A stretch of 64,000 nt of DNA from Edaphobacter aggregans. Lineage in GTDB: Bacteria > Acidobacteriota > Terriglobia > Terriglobales > Acidobacteriaceae. The stretch is taken from contig DZDJ01000012.1 of assembly GCA_022736715.1 (NCBI GenBank), forward strand, positions 1 to 64,000, written 5' to 3'. Positions within the stretch are counted from its first letter, which is position 1. Each line of letters opens with the position of its first letter. Positions 7,742 through 16,432 of this stretch are shown here, one piece after another. The position numbers and the translations under genes are program-made. Under the pieces are notes generated by a model that was not told the DNA's origin, made no database searches, and worked only from the letters and a program-made list of their open reading frames with translations.

Positions 7742-9010
7742 CTACTTCAGCAGCATCACCAGGATGCGGCCGTCGGAATGAAAGCTGCCGCCGGTGGCGG
7801 TTTTGCCGGAGGAGAACGGGTCGGCGGGCAGCACGTAGGCGGCGCTGACGATGTTGCCGGCGGACTGGAAGCTGTGCAGGATGAAGTCGCGCTCCTGGTC
7901 CACGTCCGGATCAATGTGGTGGGTGATGCCGTCATTCCTCTGGTCGCGCTCAAAGCCGTTGTCGTGCGTGGAAGAGCCGACCCAGAGCGGCCTGCCATCG
8001 ATCACCTGGCTGGTCTTCCAGATGCGCAGATGATGGCGGATGGCGGCCACCTCCAGCGCATTGCCGCGGGCAAAGGCGTAGTCCTGCGGGCGTCCGAAGA
8101 GGTAGAGCGTGCTCATGGGCATGTCCAGATAGGTCTTGTGCTGCAGCACATCCATCAGGCCATGCAGAACAGCGTCCTGCGTGGTCTTGTCCGTCTGCTG
8201 GTAGCCGGCATTGTCAAGGGCCTGCAGTACCTGCTCCTGCATGCCGATCAGCGCAAAGTTCACCATGTCGCCGGGGTGGCCCTGCTCATCGCTGACGCGC
8301 CGGGGAATATCGGCAAAGGTCTGCGCGCTGACGAGCGTGCTGACCCCGGTTGGCGGCGCGGTGAGGATTTTGGCGTCGGCTTTGGCGGTGAATTTCAGCT
8401 TGAGTTTGTAACTGCCGGTGCAGCTTTCACCTGTTCCCAGATTGATGTGCAGAAAGAGATGGCCATCGGTGGGCACGGTCAGGTTGCTCTTGTCGCCGAT
8501 GAGGAAGGGAACTGCTGCGGCGCTGTCTCCGATGCGGCCCACCAGAGCGCCGCTGTTGGCGTTATTCAGGATGAACTGGCGCAGCAGGTCTTTCCATCCC
8601 AGGGCAAGCCCGGCAGGACCGGTTTTACGGCCGTCGGCCAGGGAGATGGTGCCGCCGGTGGAGAAGCTGAGCTTGTCGCCGACGAAAAGGGAGACACCGG
8701 TGTCCATCCAGTCATCGCCTTCCACTTTGAAGCTGTAGGAGGATTTGCGGTTCTTGAGGACAGACGGAGTGATGGCAGGGCCGGAAGACGGGATGGCCTC
8801 CACCTGTGGCGTCCGGCCCTCTGGTGTGACAGTGGTCGCCGGAGTTGCAGTTGACGGGGCTGTGGCAGGCATCTGCAGAGCCGCCGCAGGGTGGATGGAA
8901 AGCGCAAGCGCAACGAGTGGCACCATCCACAGGCATCGCCAGGGCCGCCGGGTGACCTTCTGGAGACGTACCACAAAAGTGTAGGCGAAGTCGTTCACGT
9001 TAGAACCCAT
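7742..9010 (-). CDS. Exported protein with LssY_C domain
   Basis: A 422-residue protein with a hydrophobic segment near residues 30-45 (MVPLVALALSIHPAAAL), consistent with a signal peptide or anchor. The C-terminal third matches the LssY C-terminal domain: AGYQQTDKTTQDAVL, STLYLFGRPQDYAFARG and the HHIDPDVDQERDF block. In LssY the domain is attached to a membrane phosphatase, but here that part is missing and the N-terminal region is not recognisable, so no reaction is proposed. The start MGSNVNDFAYTF has no good Shine-Dalgarno; a later methionine directly before the hydrophobic segment is an alternative. Confidence 0.72.
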   Translation of the reverse strand: MGSNVNDFAYTFVVRLQKVTRRPWRCLWMVPLVALALSIHPAAALQMPATAPSTATPATTVTPEGRTPQVEAIPSSGPAITPSVLKNRKSSYSFKVEGDDWMDTGVSLFVGDKLSFSTGGTISLADGRKTGPAGLALGWKDLLRQFILNNANSGALVGRIGDSAAAVPFLIGDKSNLTVPTDGHLFLHINLGTGESCTGSYKLKLKFTAKADAKILTAPPTGVSTLVSAQTFADIPRRVSDEQGHPGDMVNFALIGMQEQVLQALDNAGYQQTDKTTQDAVLHGLMDVLQHKTYLDMPMSTLYLFGRPQDYAFARGNALEVAAIRHHLRIWKTSQVIDGRPLWVGSSTHDNGFERDQRNDGITHHIDPDVDQERDFILHSFQSAGNIVSAAYVLPADPFSSGKTATGGSFHSDGRILVMLLK

Positions 9011-9116
9011 TTTGCATGATTCGTTAGTATGATGCTTATGTATCCCACTTGTTGGACGTAAACGCACGGCAGGCAGCTTCAGGGGAGCATTGTGGTTCTG
9101 GCAGCACATAAAACCG

Positions 9117-9857
9117 ATGGTACAGATCTTCAACAAAACGAAGCAGGTACTGGCAGCCGCGGCCGCGGTTGCTCTTTGCGGGCTGGTATCGGGCTGTACG
9201 AACATTACCGGAAGCAGAAGCCTGTCGCAGGTGCGGATCATCAACGCCTCTCCGGATGCGCCGGGCATGGACGTTTATGAAGGCTCCGATGTGATTGCCT
9301 ACAACCTGGGCTTTGGCACGGTTACGTCCTATGTGCCGATTATGCCGGGAACCAAGACAGTCTCAATGGACACGGCAGGCACCAGACAGCAACTGGTGAG
9401 TGCGACGGCGCTGTTTGGCACGTCCAGGCAGTACACCGTGCTGGTTTCCAATGTTGCCGCCGATATACAGGAGCAGATCCTGACGGACCAGAGCTCGGCC
9501 GCGCCCACCGGTGAGATTGCGGTGCGCTTTATTGATGAAGCCACGCAGATTGGCGGAGTGGACATTTACATGGTCCCCAGTGGTTCCAGGCTGGCCGATG
9601 CCAATCCGGTGCTGACCGATGTGACCTTCCCCACCATTGGCGGCTATCTGGATGTGCCGACGGGGAGCTACTCCATTGTGGTGACGGCGACCGGCACTTC
9701 CACGGCGCTCTACACCGGCAACACGGTGAGCTATGCGGCGGGGGCAGCGCGCACCTTTGTGCTGCTGGATCAGCAGATTCTGAATAAGCCTGCGGTGAAT
9801 GTGATCACGGCAGACGATTATGACTCGCCTACGGTAGCGCAATCCTCCGCACAATAA
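9117..9857 (+). CDS. DUF4397 lipoprotein
   Basis: A 246-residue lipoprotein. The signal peptide MVQIFNKTKQVLAAAAAVALC ends in the lipobox LVSGC, after which the cysteine would be lipidated. The mature part holds two beta-rich repeats typical of DUF4397: VRIINASPDAPGMDVYEGSD and, later, VRFIDEATQIGGVDIYMVP. Such proteins are surface- or periplasm-located with unknown role. The start is chosen for the intact signal peptide; no clear ribosome-binding site is next to it, although AGGGGAG occurs 30 bases upstream. It is divergent from the LssY_C gene. Confidence 0.8.
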   Translation: MVQIFNKTKQVLAAAAAVALCGLVSGCTNITGSRSLSQVRIINASPDAPGMDVYEGSDVIAYNLGFGTVTSYVPIMPGTKTVSMDTAGTRQQLVSATALFGTSRQYTVLVSNVAADIQEQILTDQSSAAPTGEIAVRFIDEATQIGGVDIYMVPSGSRLADANPVLTDVTFPTIGGYLDVPTGSYSIVVTATGTSTALYTGNTVSYAAGAARTFVLLDQQILNKPAVNVITADDYDSPTVAQSSAQ

Positions 9858-10010
9858 ATCAGCATTCTGACTGACCCGCGTTGCGTTGCAGGGTTGCGGA
9901 TGTGGGCTGAAATTTATTTTGCGCTCATTGCGCAACCTTCCCGTCTATGTCAGGGTTCATCTCGCTGTACCCGGCCTGGAACAGGCCGCGGTACCAGAGG
10001 GGAACGAACT

Positions 10011-10358
10011 ATGAACGTTGCACGTTTTGCATTGACCGCAATTTTTTCTCTCGGAAGCACGGCCCTTTATGCGCAGAGCGTTGCACCCGCTGCTCCGGCT
10101 GCTCCTCAGGCAACGATCCAGCAGCGCAAAGGGGACCAGCAGCAGCGCATTGGGCAGGGGGTCCGCAGCGGCCAGCTGACAGCTGGGGAAACGCATCATC
10201 TGGAGCACCGGGAACGGGCGATCAATCACGAAGAGCACAATATGCGGGCCCGGAACAATGGGCAACTGACCAAACATGACCGCCACACCATTCGCCGCCA
10301 GCAGAATCGGGAATCGCACCGCATTTATCGCGACAAGCACAACGCCAGGGTGCGGTAG
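10011..10358 (+). CDS. Small secreted His/Arg/Gln-rich protein
   Basis: A 115-residue exported protein. The signal peptide MNVARFALTAIFSLGSTAL ends near AQS; AGAGGGGAACGAACT precedes the start. The mature part has an Ala/Pro stretch and then a highly charged domain rich in Gln, His, Arg and Asn (QRKGDQQQRIGQGVRSGQL; GETHHLEHRERAINHEEHN), probably helical. The heptad-like repetition of basic and acidic residues suggests a small helical periplasmic protein. No function is recognised. A strong terminator follows at 10383. Confidence 0.72.
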   Translation: MNVARFALTAIFSLGSTALYAQSVAPAAPAAPQATIQQRKGDQQQRIGQGVRSGQLTAGETHHLEHRERAINHEEHNMRARNNGQLTKHDRHTIRRQQNRESHRIYRDKHNARVR

Positions 10359-10382
10359 CTGAGTCGTTCCGCTGTTAAACAG

Positions 10383-10418
10383 AAACGACCCTCACCAGAG
10401 GACTGGTGAGGGTCGTTT
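10383..10418. terminator. Bidirectional terminator
   Basis: A perfect 16-bp stem, AAACGACCCTCACCAG and its complement, closes the 4-base loop AGGA. Its outer A/T triplets give short T runs on both strands. It lies between two convergent genes (the small secreted protein and ahcY) and can serve both. Confidence 0.9.
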
Positions 10419-10431
10419 GCAATGCGCGGCT

Positions 10432-11859
10432 CTAGTAGCGGTAATGCTCTGATTTGAAGGGGCCTTCCACATCTACGCCGAGATATTCGGCTTGCTTTGG
10501 AGAAAGTGTCGTCAGTCTGACGCCGATCTTTGCCAGATGCAGGCGGGCGACCTCCTCGTCCAGTTTTTTCGGCAGCGTGTAGACGTCGATGGAGTAGACG
10601 TCCTTGTTCTTCCACAGATCAATCTGCGCCAGTGTCTGGTTGGCGAAGCTGTTGCTCATCACAAAGCTGGGATGCCCGGTGGCGCAACCCAGATTCACCA
10701 GGCGGCCTTCGGCCAGCACAAAGATGCTGCGGCCGCCGGCGAAGGTGTATTGGTCCACCTGCGGCTTGATGTTGATCCGGGTGGCCGTCCTGTCTTCATT
10801 CAGGCGGTCCATCTGGATTTCATTGTCGAAGTGGCCAATGTTGCACACAATGGCCTGGTCCTTCATGGCCTTCATGTGCTCCAGCGTGATGATGTCCACG
10901 TTGCCGGTGCAGGTGACGTAGATGTCGCCACGGCCCAGCGTCTCTTCGATTGTGGTCACCTCAAAGCCTTCCATGGCGGCCTGCAGCGCGTTGATGGGGT
11001 CAATCTCCGTCACAATGACGCGAGCGCCCATGCCGCGCAGCGAATGGGCAGATCCTTTGCCCACATCGCCATAGCCGCAGATGACGGCCACTTTGCCGGC
11101 CACCATCACGTCAGTTGCGCGCTTGATGCCGTCGGCCAGCGACTCGCGGCAGCCGTAGAGGTTGTCGAACTTGGACTTGGTGACGGAGTCGTTCACGTTG
11201 ATGGCCGGAACCAGCAGCTTGCCCTGCTCCTTCATCTTGTACAGGCGATGCACGCCGGTTGTGGTTTCTTCGGAAACGCCGCGCCACTCCTTCACCACGT
11301 TGTGCCAGTGCTGCGGATTTTCCGCGTGCACCTTCTTCAGCAGGTCCTTGATGACCTGCTCTTCCTGGTTCGAGGAAGGCGTGTTCACCCAGTTGTCGCC
11401 ATCTTCCAGCTCATGGCCCTTGTGGATGAGCAGAGTCACGTCGCCGCCATCGTCCACCACCAGCTGCGGGCCCTTGCCGTTGTGGTTCAGCGCCTGGTAA
11501 GTGCACCACCAGTATTCCTCCAGCGTTTCGCCCTTCCAGGCAAAAACGGGCACGCCCGCAGCGGCAATGGCGGCGGCGGCGTGGTCCTGCGTGGAGAAGA
11601 TGTTGCAGCTGGCCCAGCGAACGTCTGCACCCAGGGCAATCAGCGTTTCAATCAGCACAGCGGTCTGGATCGTCATGTGCAGCGAACCGGTGACGCGGAC
11701 GCCCGCCAGAGGCTTTTCTGCCGCGTACTTGTTGCGGATCGCCATCAGGCCGGGCATTTCATGCTCAGCAATGCCGATCTCCTTGCGTCCCCAGTCGGCG
11801 AGCGACAGGTCGGCTACCTTGTTGTCTGTTGCGATGCGGTCCAGTGCTGCTGTTGCCAT
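10432..11859 (-). CDS. ahcY: Adenosylhomocysteinase (S-adenosylhomocysteine hydrolase)
   Basis: A 475-residue cytosolic NAD-dependent enzyme that splits S-adenosylhomocysteine into adenosine and homocysteine, clearing the product of methylation and feeding MetH. Seen: the substrate-binding [16 protein letters not shown], the [16 protein letters not shown] segment, the NAD loop [16 protein letters not shown] and the conserved C-terminal KSEHYRY ending. The start MATAALDRI is the conserved one; the frame is open 31 codons further upstream. The 270 bases upstream carry no motif I can assign as an SAH or SAM riboswitch. Confidence 0.96.
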   Translation of the reverse strand: MATAALDRIATDNKVADLSLADWGRKEIGIAEHEMPGLMAIRNKYAAEKPLAGVRVTGSLHMTIQTAVLIETLIALGADVRWASCNIFSTQDHAAAAIAAAGVPVFAWKGETLEEYWWCTYQALNHNGKGPQLVVDDGGDVTLLIHKGHELEDGDNWVNTPSSNQEEQVIKDLLKKVHAENPQHWHNVVKEWRGVSEETTTGVHRLYKMKEQGKLLVPAINVNDSVTKSKFDNLYGCRESLADGIKRATDVMVAGKVAVICGYGDVGKGSAHSLRGMGARVIVTEIDPINALQAAMEGFEVTTIEETLGRGDIYVTCTGNVDIITLEHMKAMKDQAIVCNIGHFDNEIQMDRLNEDRTATRINIKPQVDQYTFAGGRSIFVLAEGRLVNLGCATGHPSFVMSNSFANQTLAQIDLWKNKDVYSIDVYTLPKKLDEEVARLHLAKIGVRLTTLSPKQAEYLGVDVEGPFKSEHYRY

Positions 11860-12132
11860 GTGGATTGACCTCGTTATGCGTGGTTTGCCCCGGCGGCGCT
11901 TCTGGTCGAAGCGGCCAGCGGAGCTTTGCTCAACGTTCAGGATACCACTCAAAACACGCGGTTTTACGCCAACTTTTGCAGGTGCATCCAGCGGCTTTTG
12001 CGGACATTGAAGCGCAGATTTTCGCGGTTAAATGGTCCGCAGAAATTGTCTTCGGGCACAAAAGACAGGTCGAACCGATGGCTGGCAATGATGCTGGAGC
12101 CAGCGCAACGGTAGTGGTCGTTTCGAAGCCCT

Positions 12133-12945
12133 TCAGCTCAATTTGGCGTGGACCCGATCGCCCTTGGCGGCCCGTTCTGCAATGCGCTTGGTTGCGTAGT
12201 CGTTCCATTGTTCGTAGGTCTGCTCATAGGTGCCGTCTTGTTCGGCAAAGCGACGAGAGCGCACCCGCTCGACGAGAATCTCTCCGCTGGGTGGCGGATT
12301 CTTGAGAAGCGCCATGGTCTCGCTGATGAAGTCGGCCAGTGGCATCGCATTCGGATCTTCGGCCTGAAAGCGTCCGGTGAGCTCGGTTTGAACGTAGGGT
12401 GGAGCAATCTCCAGTACTTCTACCGACGTGTCGCGCAGCTGGTATCGCAGAGATTGGGACCAGGAGTGAATAGCAGCCTTGGTAGCACAATAGGACGGAT
12501 TGGGATAAATGGGCATGAAGGCGAGACCGGAAGACACGGTCATGATGGTCGCTTTCGGTTGGGCGAGCAGCCGCGGCATGAGGGCCGCGGTGATACGAAA
12601 GGTACCGAGAAGGTTGATGGCCACGGTCTGCTCGGCGAGCGCCAGGTCCTGAGCGCCTGTCTTCAAGTCTTCGGATTTCATGATGCCGGCATTGTTAATC
12701 AGAACGTTGAGGGTGGGGAATTCTGTCTTAACCTGAGCGCCAAAGCGCTGCGTGTCGTCAAGGTTTTCGACATCGACCAGGAGAAAGCGCATGCCCGGAT
12801 TAGCGCGGGCGGTGTCTTCCAGGACTGATTGACGGCGCCCGGCAAGGATGACCTGATTGCCATCCCGATGAAAAGCCTCCGCCAGGCCGCGGCCGATTCC
12901 AGTGCCGCCACCGGTAATGAGAATGGTATTGCCAGTCGGGTTCAT
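12133..12945 (-). CDS. Short-chain dehydrogenase/reductase, DltE-like
   Basis: A 270-residue classical SDR oxidoreductase. The Rossmann loop TGGGTGIGRGLAEAF lies near residue 11, the NNAG motif in VLINNAGIMK, and the catalytic SYCATKAA (Tyr-x3-Lys) after the serine strand TVSSG. Length and the VLEIAPPYVQTELTG segment resemble the DltE/YkvO group, whose substrates are mostly unknown. GAGGAGCATTCC precedes the chosen start; the open frame extends 11 codons upstream. It lies between ahcY and a tRNA pair, all on the same strand. Confidence 0.88.
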   Translation of the reverse strand: MNPTGNTILITGGGTGIGRGLAEAFHRDGNQVILAGRRQSVLEDTARANPGMRFLLVDVENLDDTQRFGAQVKTEFPTLNVLINNAGIMKSEDLKTGAQDLALAEQTVAINLLGTFRITAALMPRLLAQPKATIMTVSSGLAFMPIYPNPSYCATKAAIHSWSQSLRYQLRDTSVEVLEIAPPYVQTELTGRFQAEDPNAMPLADFISETMALLKNPPPSGEILVERVRSRRFAEQDGTYEQTYEQWNDYATKRIAERAAKGDRVHAKLS

Positions 12946-13079
12946 GGAATGCTCCTCTGCATAACTTTGATTTGGCACTGTATGGGATGACGTGTGCCGG
13001 GGTCAGGATGCAGATTGTCGCCAGCAGCTTCCTTGAGGAACCGGTCCAGTCAGTTGTTATAGAGGATGGAGAAGAATAT

Positions 13080-13154
13080 TGGAGGCGCGGGTCGGGATCG
13101 AACCGACGCATAAAGGTTTTGCAGACCTCTCCCTTACCACTTGGGTACCGCGCC
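13080..13154 (-). tRNA. tRNA-Cys (anticodon GCA)
   Basis: On the minus strand GGCGCGG pairs with CCGCGCC. The anticodon loop CTGCAAA gives anticodon GCA, the T-arm is GTCGG-TTCGATC-CCGAC, and CCA is encoded at the 3' end (13080-13082). It lies 94 bases downstream of tRNA-Gly on the same strand and probably shares its transcript. Confidence 0.93.
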
Positions 13155-13248
13155 TGACGGGATGGAACCGGATGATACGGTCTTTGCAGCACCACCTGTT
13201 GAAAGCCCGGTTCTTGAGTGGAAAGTGTACCGCAGACGGGCCTTCGTT

Positions 13249-13323
13249 TGGAGCGGGAGACGGGACTTGAACCCGCGACCCTCGCCTTGGCAAGGCGATG
13301 CTCTACCACTGAGCTACTCCCGC
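13249..13323 (-). tRNA. tRNA-Gly (anticodon GCC)
   Basis: On the minus strand GCGGGAG pairs with CTCCCGC. The D-arm is AGCTCAGTGGTAGAGC; the anticodon loop TTGCCAA within CGCC/GGCG gives GCC; the T-arm is GCGGG-TTCAAGT-CCCGT; CCA is encoded. First gene of a two-tRNA unit with tRNA-Cys. Confidence 0.95.
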
Positions 13324-13336
13324 GCGGTACTTTTTG

Positions 13337-13366
13337 AGTATATCGGTAGCTGGTACATTCGGTCAA
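13337..13366 (-). promoter_or_regulatory. Sigma-70-type promoter of the tRNA-Gly/tRNA-Cys unit
   Basis: On the minus strand TTGACC (13366-13361), an 18-base spacer and TATACT (13342-13337) match the -35/-10 consensus. The expected start of transcription is about 7 bases before the tRNA-Gly 5' end. Confidence 0.75.
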
Positions 13367-13472
13367 CGCGCGGGAACGCGCCCGGCGTTGGTTGATCGTG
13401 AACTGTATCTTCCAGAAGATTGGGCTGCCGATGCTCAACGCCCCGGCCAGTCTTCTATCTACAACTGTAGTA

Positions 13473-14852
13473 CTAGGCCTGGGCTGCCAGTTTGGCGACG
13501 TGATCGTCGGCAAGGGCGAGCGCGGCATCCAGCGCAGCCACGCCGGTGTCGATCTCTTCCCTGGTGACGATCAGCGGCGGAGCAATCACAAAGTGGCTGA
13601 TCCAGGCCTGTACGGTGACACCGCGTTTGGTCATGTCGGCGGCCACCTGGTCGACCACGAGCGGCTTGCCTTCCACCTTGTCGCGCATGGTGTTCAGCGG
13701 GGCCTTGGTCTTCTGATCCTGCACCAGCTCCACGGCCCAGAAGAGGCCCATGCCGCGGACGTCTCCGATGGAAGGGTGTCTGGCTTTGAGCGCAGTCAGC
13801 TTTTCTCCCAGATATTTGCCCATCTCGCGGGAGCGGTTCACGAGGTCGAGCCGCTGCATTTCGCGGATGGTGGCAATGGCCGGACCGAGCGTCATGGGAT
13901 GCGCTTCGTAGGTGTGACCGTGGGCAAAATAGTGGTCGTTGAAGAAGTCGCCGATTTTAGTGGAGGTGGCGCAGAGGCCCAGCGGCACATAGGCCGAGGT
14001 GATGCCCTTGGCGGTGACCAGAATGTCTGGCTTCAGGTTCCAGTGATTGATGGAGAACCACTCGCCGGCGCGTCCCCAGCCTGCCATCACCTCATCGGCA
14101 ATCAGCAGCACGCCGTGGCGGTCGCAGATTTCGCGCAGACGCGGAAAGTACTCCGGTGGCGGCACCAGCACGCCGTTGGTGCCGACGATCGGCTCCACGA
14201 TGACGGCGGCCACGTCGCTTTCATTGGCGATCATGTGCTCCAGGTAATCGGCGCAGGCAATGTTGCAGCCGGGATAGGTGTGCTGGATGGGGCACTTATA
14301 GCAGTTCACCTCTGGGGCAAAAACAAAGCCCTGGCCTTTGCCGCCCGGCTCCATGGCCCAGCGGCGCGGGTCTCCGGTGGCGGCGATGGAGGCCGTGGTG
14401 GAACCATGATAGGAGCGGTAGCGGGCGATGATCTTGGTCTTGCCGGTGTACATGCGCGCGATCTTGAAGGCGGCCTCGTTGGCCTCTGTGCCGGAGGTGG
14501 TGAAGAAGAACTTCGTCAGGCCTTCGGGGAGCACTTCCAGCAGCAGCCTGCTCAGCTCGGCGCGGGCGTTGGTGGCATAGGTGGGCATGGCGTAGGCCAG
14601 CTCCTGTGCCTGCGCGGCAATGGAGTCGATGACGGCCTTGTTCTTGTGGCCGAGGTTCATGCAGATGAGCTGCGAAGAAAAATCCAGATAGCGCTTGCCA
14701 TTGCCGTCGATGATGTAACAGCCCTCGGCATCGGTGACGTGCATGGGGTTCCAGGTCTTCTGGTGCCGCCAGGTGCCGTAGTTCAGTTTTTTGGTCCATT
14801 CCACCACTTCGGCGGAGGTCATGGGAGTGGGTGCGGTGAGTGTGTCGCTCAT
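13473..14852 (-). CDS. Class III aminotransferase, taurine/beta-alanine:pyruvate type
   Basis: A 459-residue PLP-dependent aminotransferase of the class III (omega) group. Visible are FTTSGTEANEAAFKIAR in the cofactor cup, YHGSTTASIAATGDPR, the Asp in LLIADEVMAGWGRAGEW, and the Schiff-base lysine in LVTAKGITSAYVPLG. The ITSAYVPLG context and WRHQKTWNPMHV opening resemble taurine-pyruvate and related omega-amino acid transaminases. The amino donor cannot be fixed from sequence. It appears monocistronic, with a 216-base AT-richer leader region upstream that holds no recognisable gene. Confidence 0.85.
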   Translation of the reverse strand: MSDTLTAPTPMTSAEVVEWTKKLNYGTWRHQKTWNPMHVTDAEGCYIIDGNGKRYLDFSSQLICMNLGHKNKAVIDSIAAQAQELAYAMPTYATNARAELSRLLLEVLPEGLTKFFFTTSGTEANEAAFKIARMYTGKTKIIARYRSYHGSTTASIAATGDPRRWAMEPGGKGQGFVFAPEVNCYKCPIQHTYPGCNIACADYLEHMIANESDVAAVIVEPIVGTNGVLVPPPEYFPRLREICDRHGVLLIADEVMAGWGRAGEWFSINHWNLKPDILVTAKGITSAYVPLGLCATSTKIGDFFNDHYFAHGHTYEAHPMTLGPAIATIREMQRLDLVNRSREMGKYLGEKLTALKARHPSIGDVRGMGLFWAVELVQDQKTKAPLNTMRDKVEGKPLVVDQVAADMTKRGVTVQAWISHFVIAPPLIVTREEIDTGVAALDAALALADDHVAKLAAQA

Positions 14853-15068
14853 AATGATTAACCTGCCTTAATAAAGCATTTTCACGGATGCTGTGGTCTG
14901 CCCGACGAGCGTTCGGGGCCGTTTTCATTGAAGGAGAACGGCGTCAGCGACCGTGGCTGCTTACACCTTCAGTGAAAAATGCTCGGGCGCGCAATGCGAT
15001 TGAGCTAAAGCTATCAACATAGCAGCCGCTGGGGAAGTTGTAAATCAGCGGAAGCGTAGCGCAATTGA

Positions 15069-16112
15069 CTAAATGTGATTGGCAGAAACAGGCTGCCAAT
15101 TGGGGGCAAGTTGCAACTCCGCGGCACGCTGTTCATACCCAGGGGGCGTTCGTGATGGTACAGATGCAAAATGATGCACGATCCGTTCCAGATACTGCTG
15201 GAGCGGTGTGTAGCTCATGCCCAGCTCTGCTCTGCTGCGGGTGTTGTCAAGAGCGGACATCCACTGGCTGCTGAAAGGCGAGCAGGATGGCAAGAGTCCG
15301 GCGGCTTCCAATATCGCCCGCGGGACTTTTACTGATTGCAGAGGGCGCTGCGCGATGCGTGCCAGAAGCGTGAGAAATGCTTCGATGGTGGCGGTCTCTT
15401 CCTGAGAAATATTATAGGCGCGGCCAGCGGCGGCGGGTGATTGCGCGGCCAGCAGAAGTGCGTCCACTACGTCTTCTCCATAGACGTGGCGCAAGGGGAG
15501 GTGCGGCACGTCGGCAGTGCTTGCAGGAACCAGAATCGGGCCGCCATCCTGTAGCCGTGCCAGATAGTTGAGGATGCGGTCGTGGTGGTCGCGCTCGCTG
15601 TTGACGCCGGGCAGGCGCAGCACGGTGAGTGGAAACCCCGTTGCCGCTGCGCGGAAGAGCGCATCCTCTGCTGCGCGCTTGTCCATGCCGTAGAGCCAGT
15701 TCTCGTAGTCATGGCGCTGGGCGAGTGGGGGTGCGGGAATGGTTGCGCCAGCGTAATCCTCTTCGCGGAATGGCCGCTGCAGGCCGTCGCGGACGAGATA
15801 GACCTGTCCTGTGCTGAGGAAGAGATAGCGGCCGATGCGGCCCTGCAACAGTTGCGCGGTGGTTGTGGCATCGGCGCCGGTGTAGAGCGTTGTGTCGACG
15901 ACAAGATCAAAGTTGCGGCGGGCCAGCGCAGCGGCAAACTGGTCTGGCTGGCTGCGGTCGGCAAAAAGCTCTTCCACCTGCGACGGGAATGGGTAATTTG
16001 TTTTTCCGCGATGCAGCAGTGTGACCTGATCGCCGCGATCGAGCAGCTTTTGGACAAGTGCGGGGCCAAGATTGCGGGTTCCACCAATCACCAGTGCGCG
16101 GGAGTGCGGCAT
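15069..16112 (-). CDS. NAD-dependent epimerase/dehydratase-family protein
   Basis: A 347-residue extended short-chain dehydrogenase. The N-terminal nucleotide loop is atypical but clear (ALVIGGTRNLGPALVQKLL). The active-site serine/threonine strand is YLFLSTGQVYLV and the YENWLYGMDKRAAED helix carries the Tyr-x3-Lys pair. LRLPGVNSERDHHDRILNYL forms the C-terminal substrate region. Such proteins act on nucleotide-linked or other sugars, but no neighbouring sugar gene fixes the substrate. No strong Shine-Dalgarno precedes the ATG. Confidence 0.78.
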   Translation of the reverse strand: MPHSRALVIGGTRNLGPALVQKLLDRGDQVTLLHRGKTNYPFPSQVEELFADRSQPDQFAAALARRNFDLVVDTTLYTGADATTTAQLLQGRIGRYLFLSTGQVYLVRDGLQRPFREEDYAGATIPAPPLAQRHDYENWLYGMDKRAAEDALFRAAATGFPLTVLRLPGVNSERDHHDRILNYLARLQDGGPILVPASTADVPHLPLRHVYGEDVVDALLLAAQSPAAAGRAYNISQEETATIEAFLTLLARIAQRPLQSVKVPRAILEAAGLLPSCSPFSSQWMSALDNTRSRAELGMSYTPLQQYLERIVHHFASVPSRTPPGYEQRAAELQLAPNWQPVSANHI

Positions 16113-16192
16113 ACCACTAACTTACGCTACAAATGCTGGCGCGCAGGACGCAATTGTGTATGCTGGTCTGAAAGAAAGTGAAGAGGAATCCT

Positions 16193-16330
16193 GTGGCAAC
16201 AGTCACCCCGTTTCATATTGTATTTCCGGTGGACGATCTGGAGGCAAAGCTGCTCTTTGGGCGTTTGCAGGGACATAGTATGGCGCAGCGCGGGCGACAG
16301 ATGGTTTTGCCGGTGGAGCCGGTTTTGCCG
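16193..16330 (+). pseudogene. 5' fragment of a VOC (glyoxalase-like) gene
   Basis: A GTG with GAAGAGGAATCCT before it opens a reading frame beginning VATVTPFHIVFPVDDLEAK, which resembles the first strand of small VOC/glyoxalase-fold proteins (F-H-x-x-F-P-V-x-D-L). After about 25 residues the resemblance ends and an 18-bp unit is tandemly duplicated at 16303-16338, encoding a Leu-Pro-Val-Glu-Pro-Val repeat. The frame stays open into the esterase gene at 16433. Most likely a truncated gene; a leader peptide is the alternative. Confidence 0.5.
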
Positions 16331-16432
16331 GTGGAGCCGGTGGTGCGTGGCTCCTGCAGATGCAGGCCACGTTTTCCAGGCTGGTCTCCTGTCCTGAGAT
16401 TCGTTAGTCCATTTTTTGAAGAGGTGAGGAGT

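Noticed and set aside
11860-12132. SAH or SAM riboswitch upstream of ahcY
   Set aside because: The leader shows some GC-rich pairing but none of the conserved core sequences of these riboswitches.
13392-14861. A 489-codon open frame on the plus strand
   Set aside because: It mirrors the class III aminotransferase gene and has no recognisable protein features, while the minus-strand frame has all catalytic motifs.
16303-16338. CRISPR-like or microsatellite repeat
   Set aside because: Only two 18-bp tandem units without spacers; a simple duplication.
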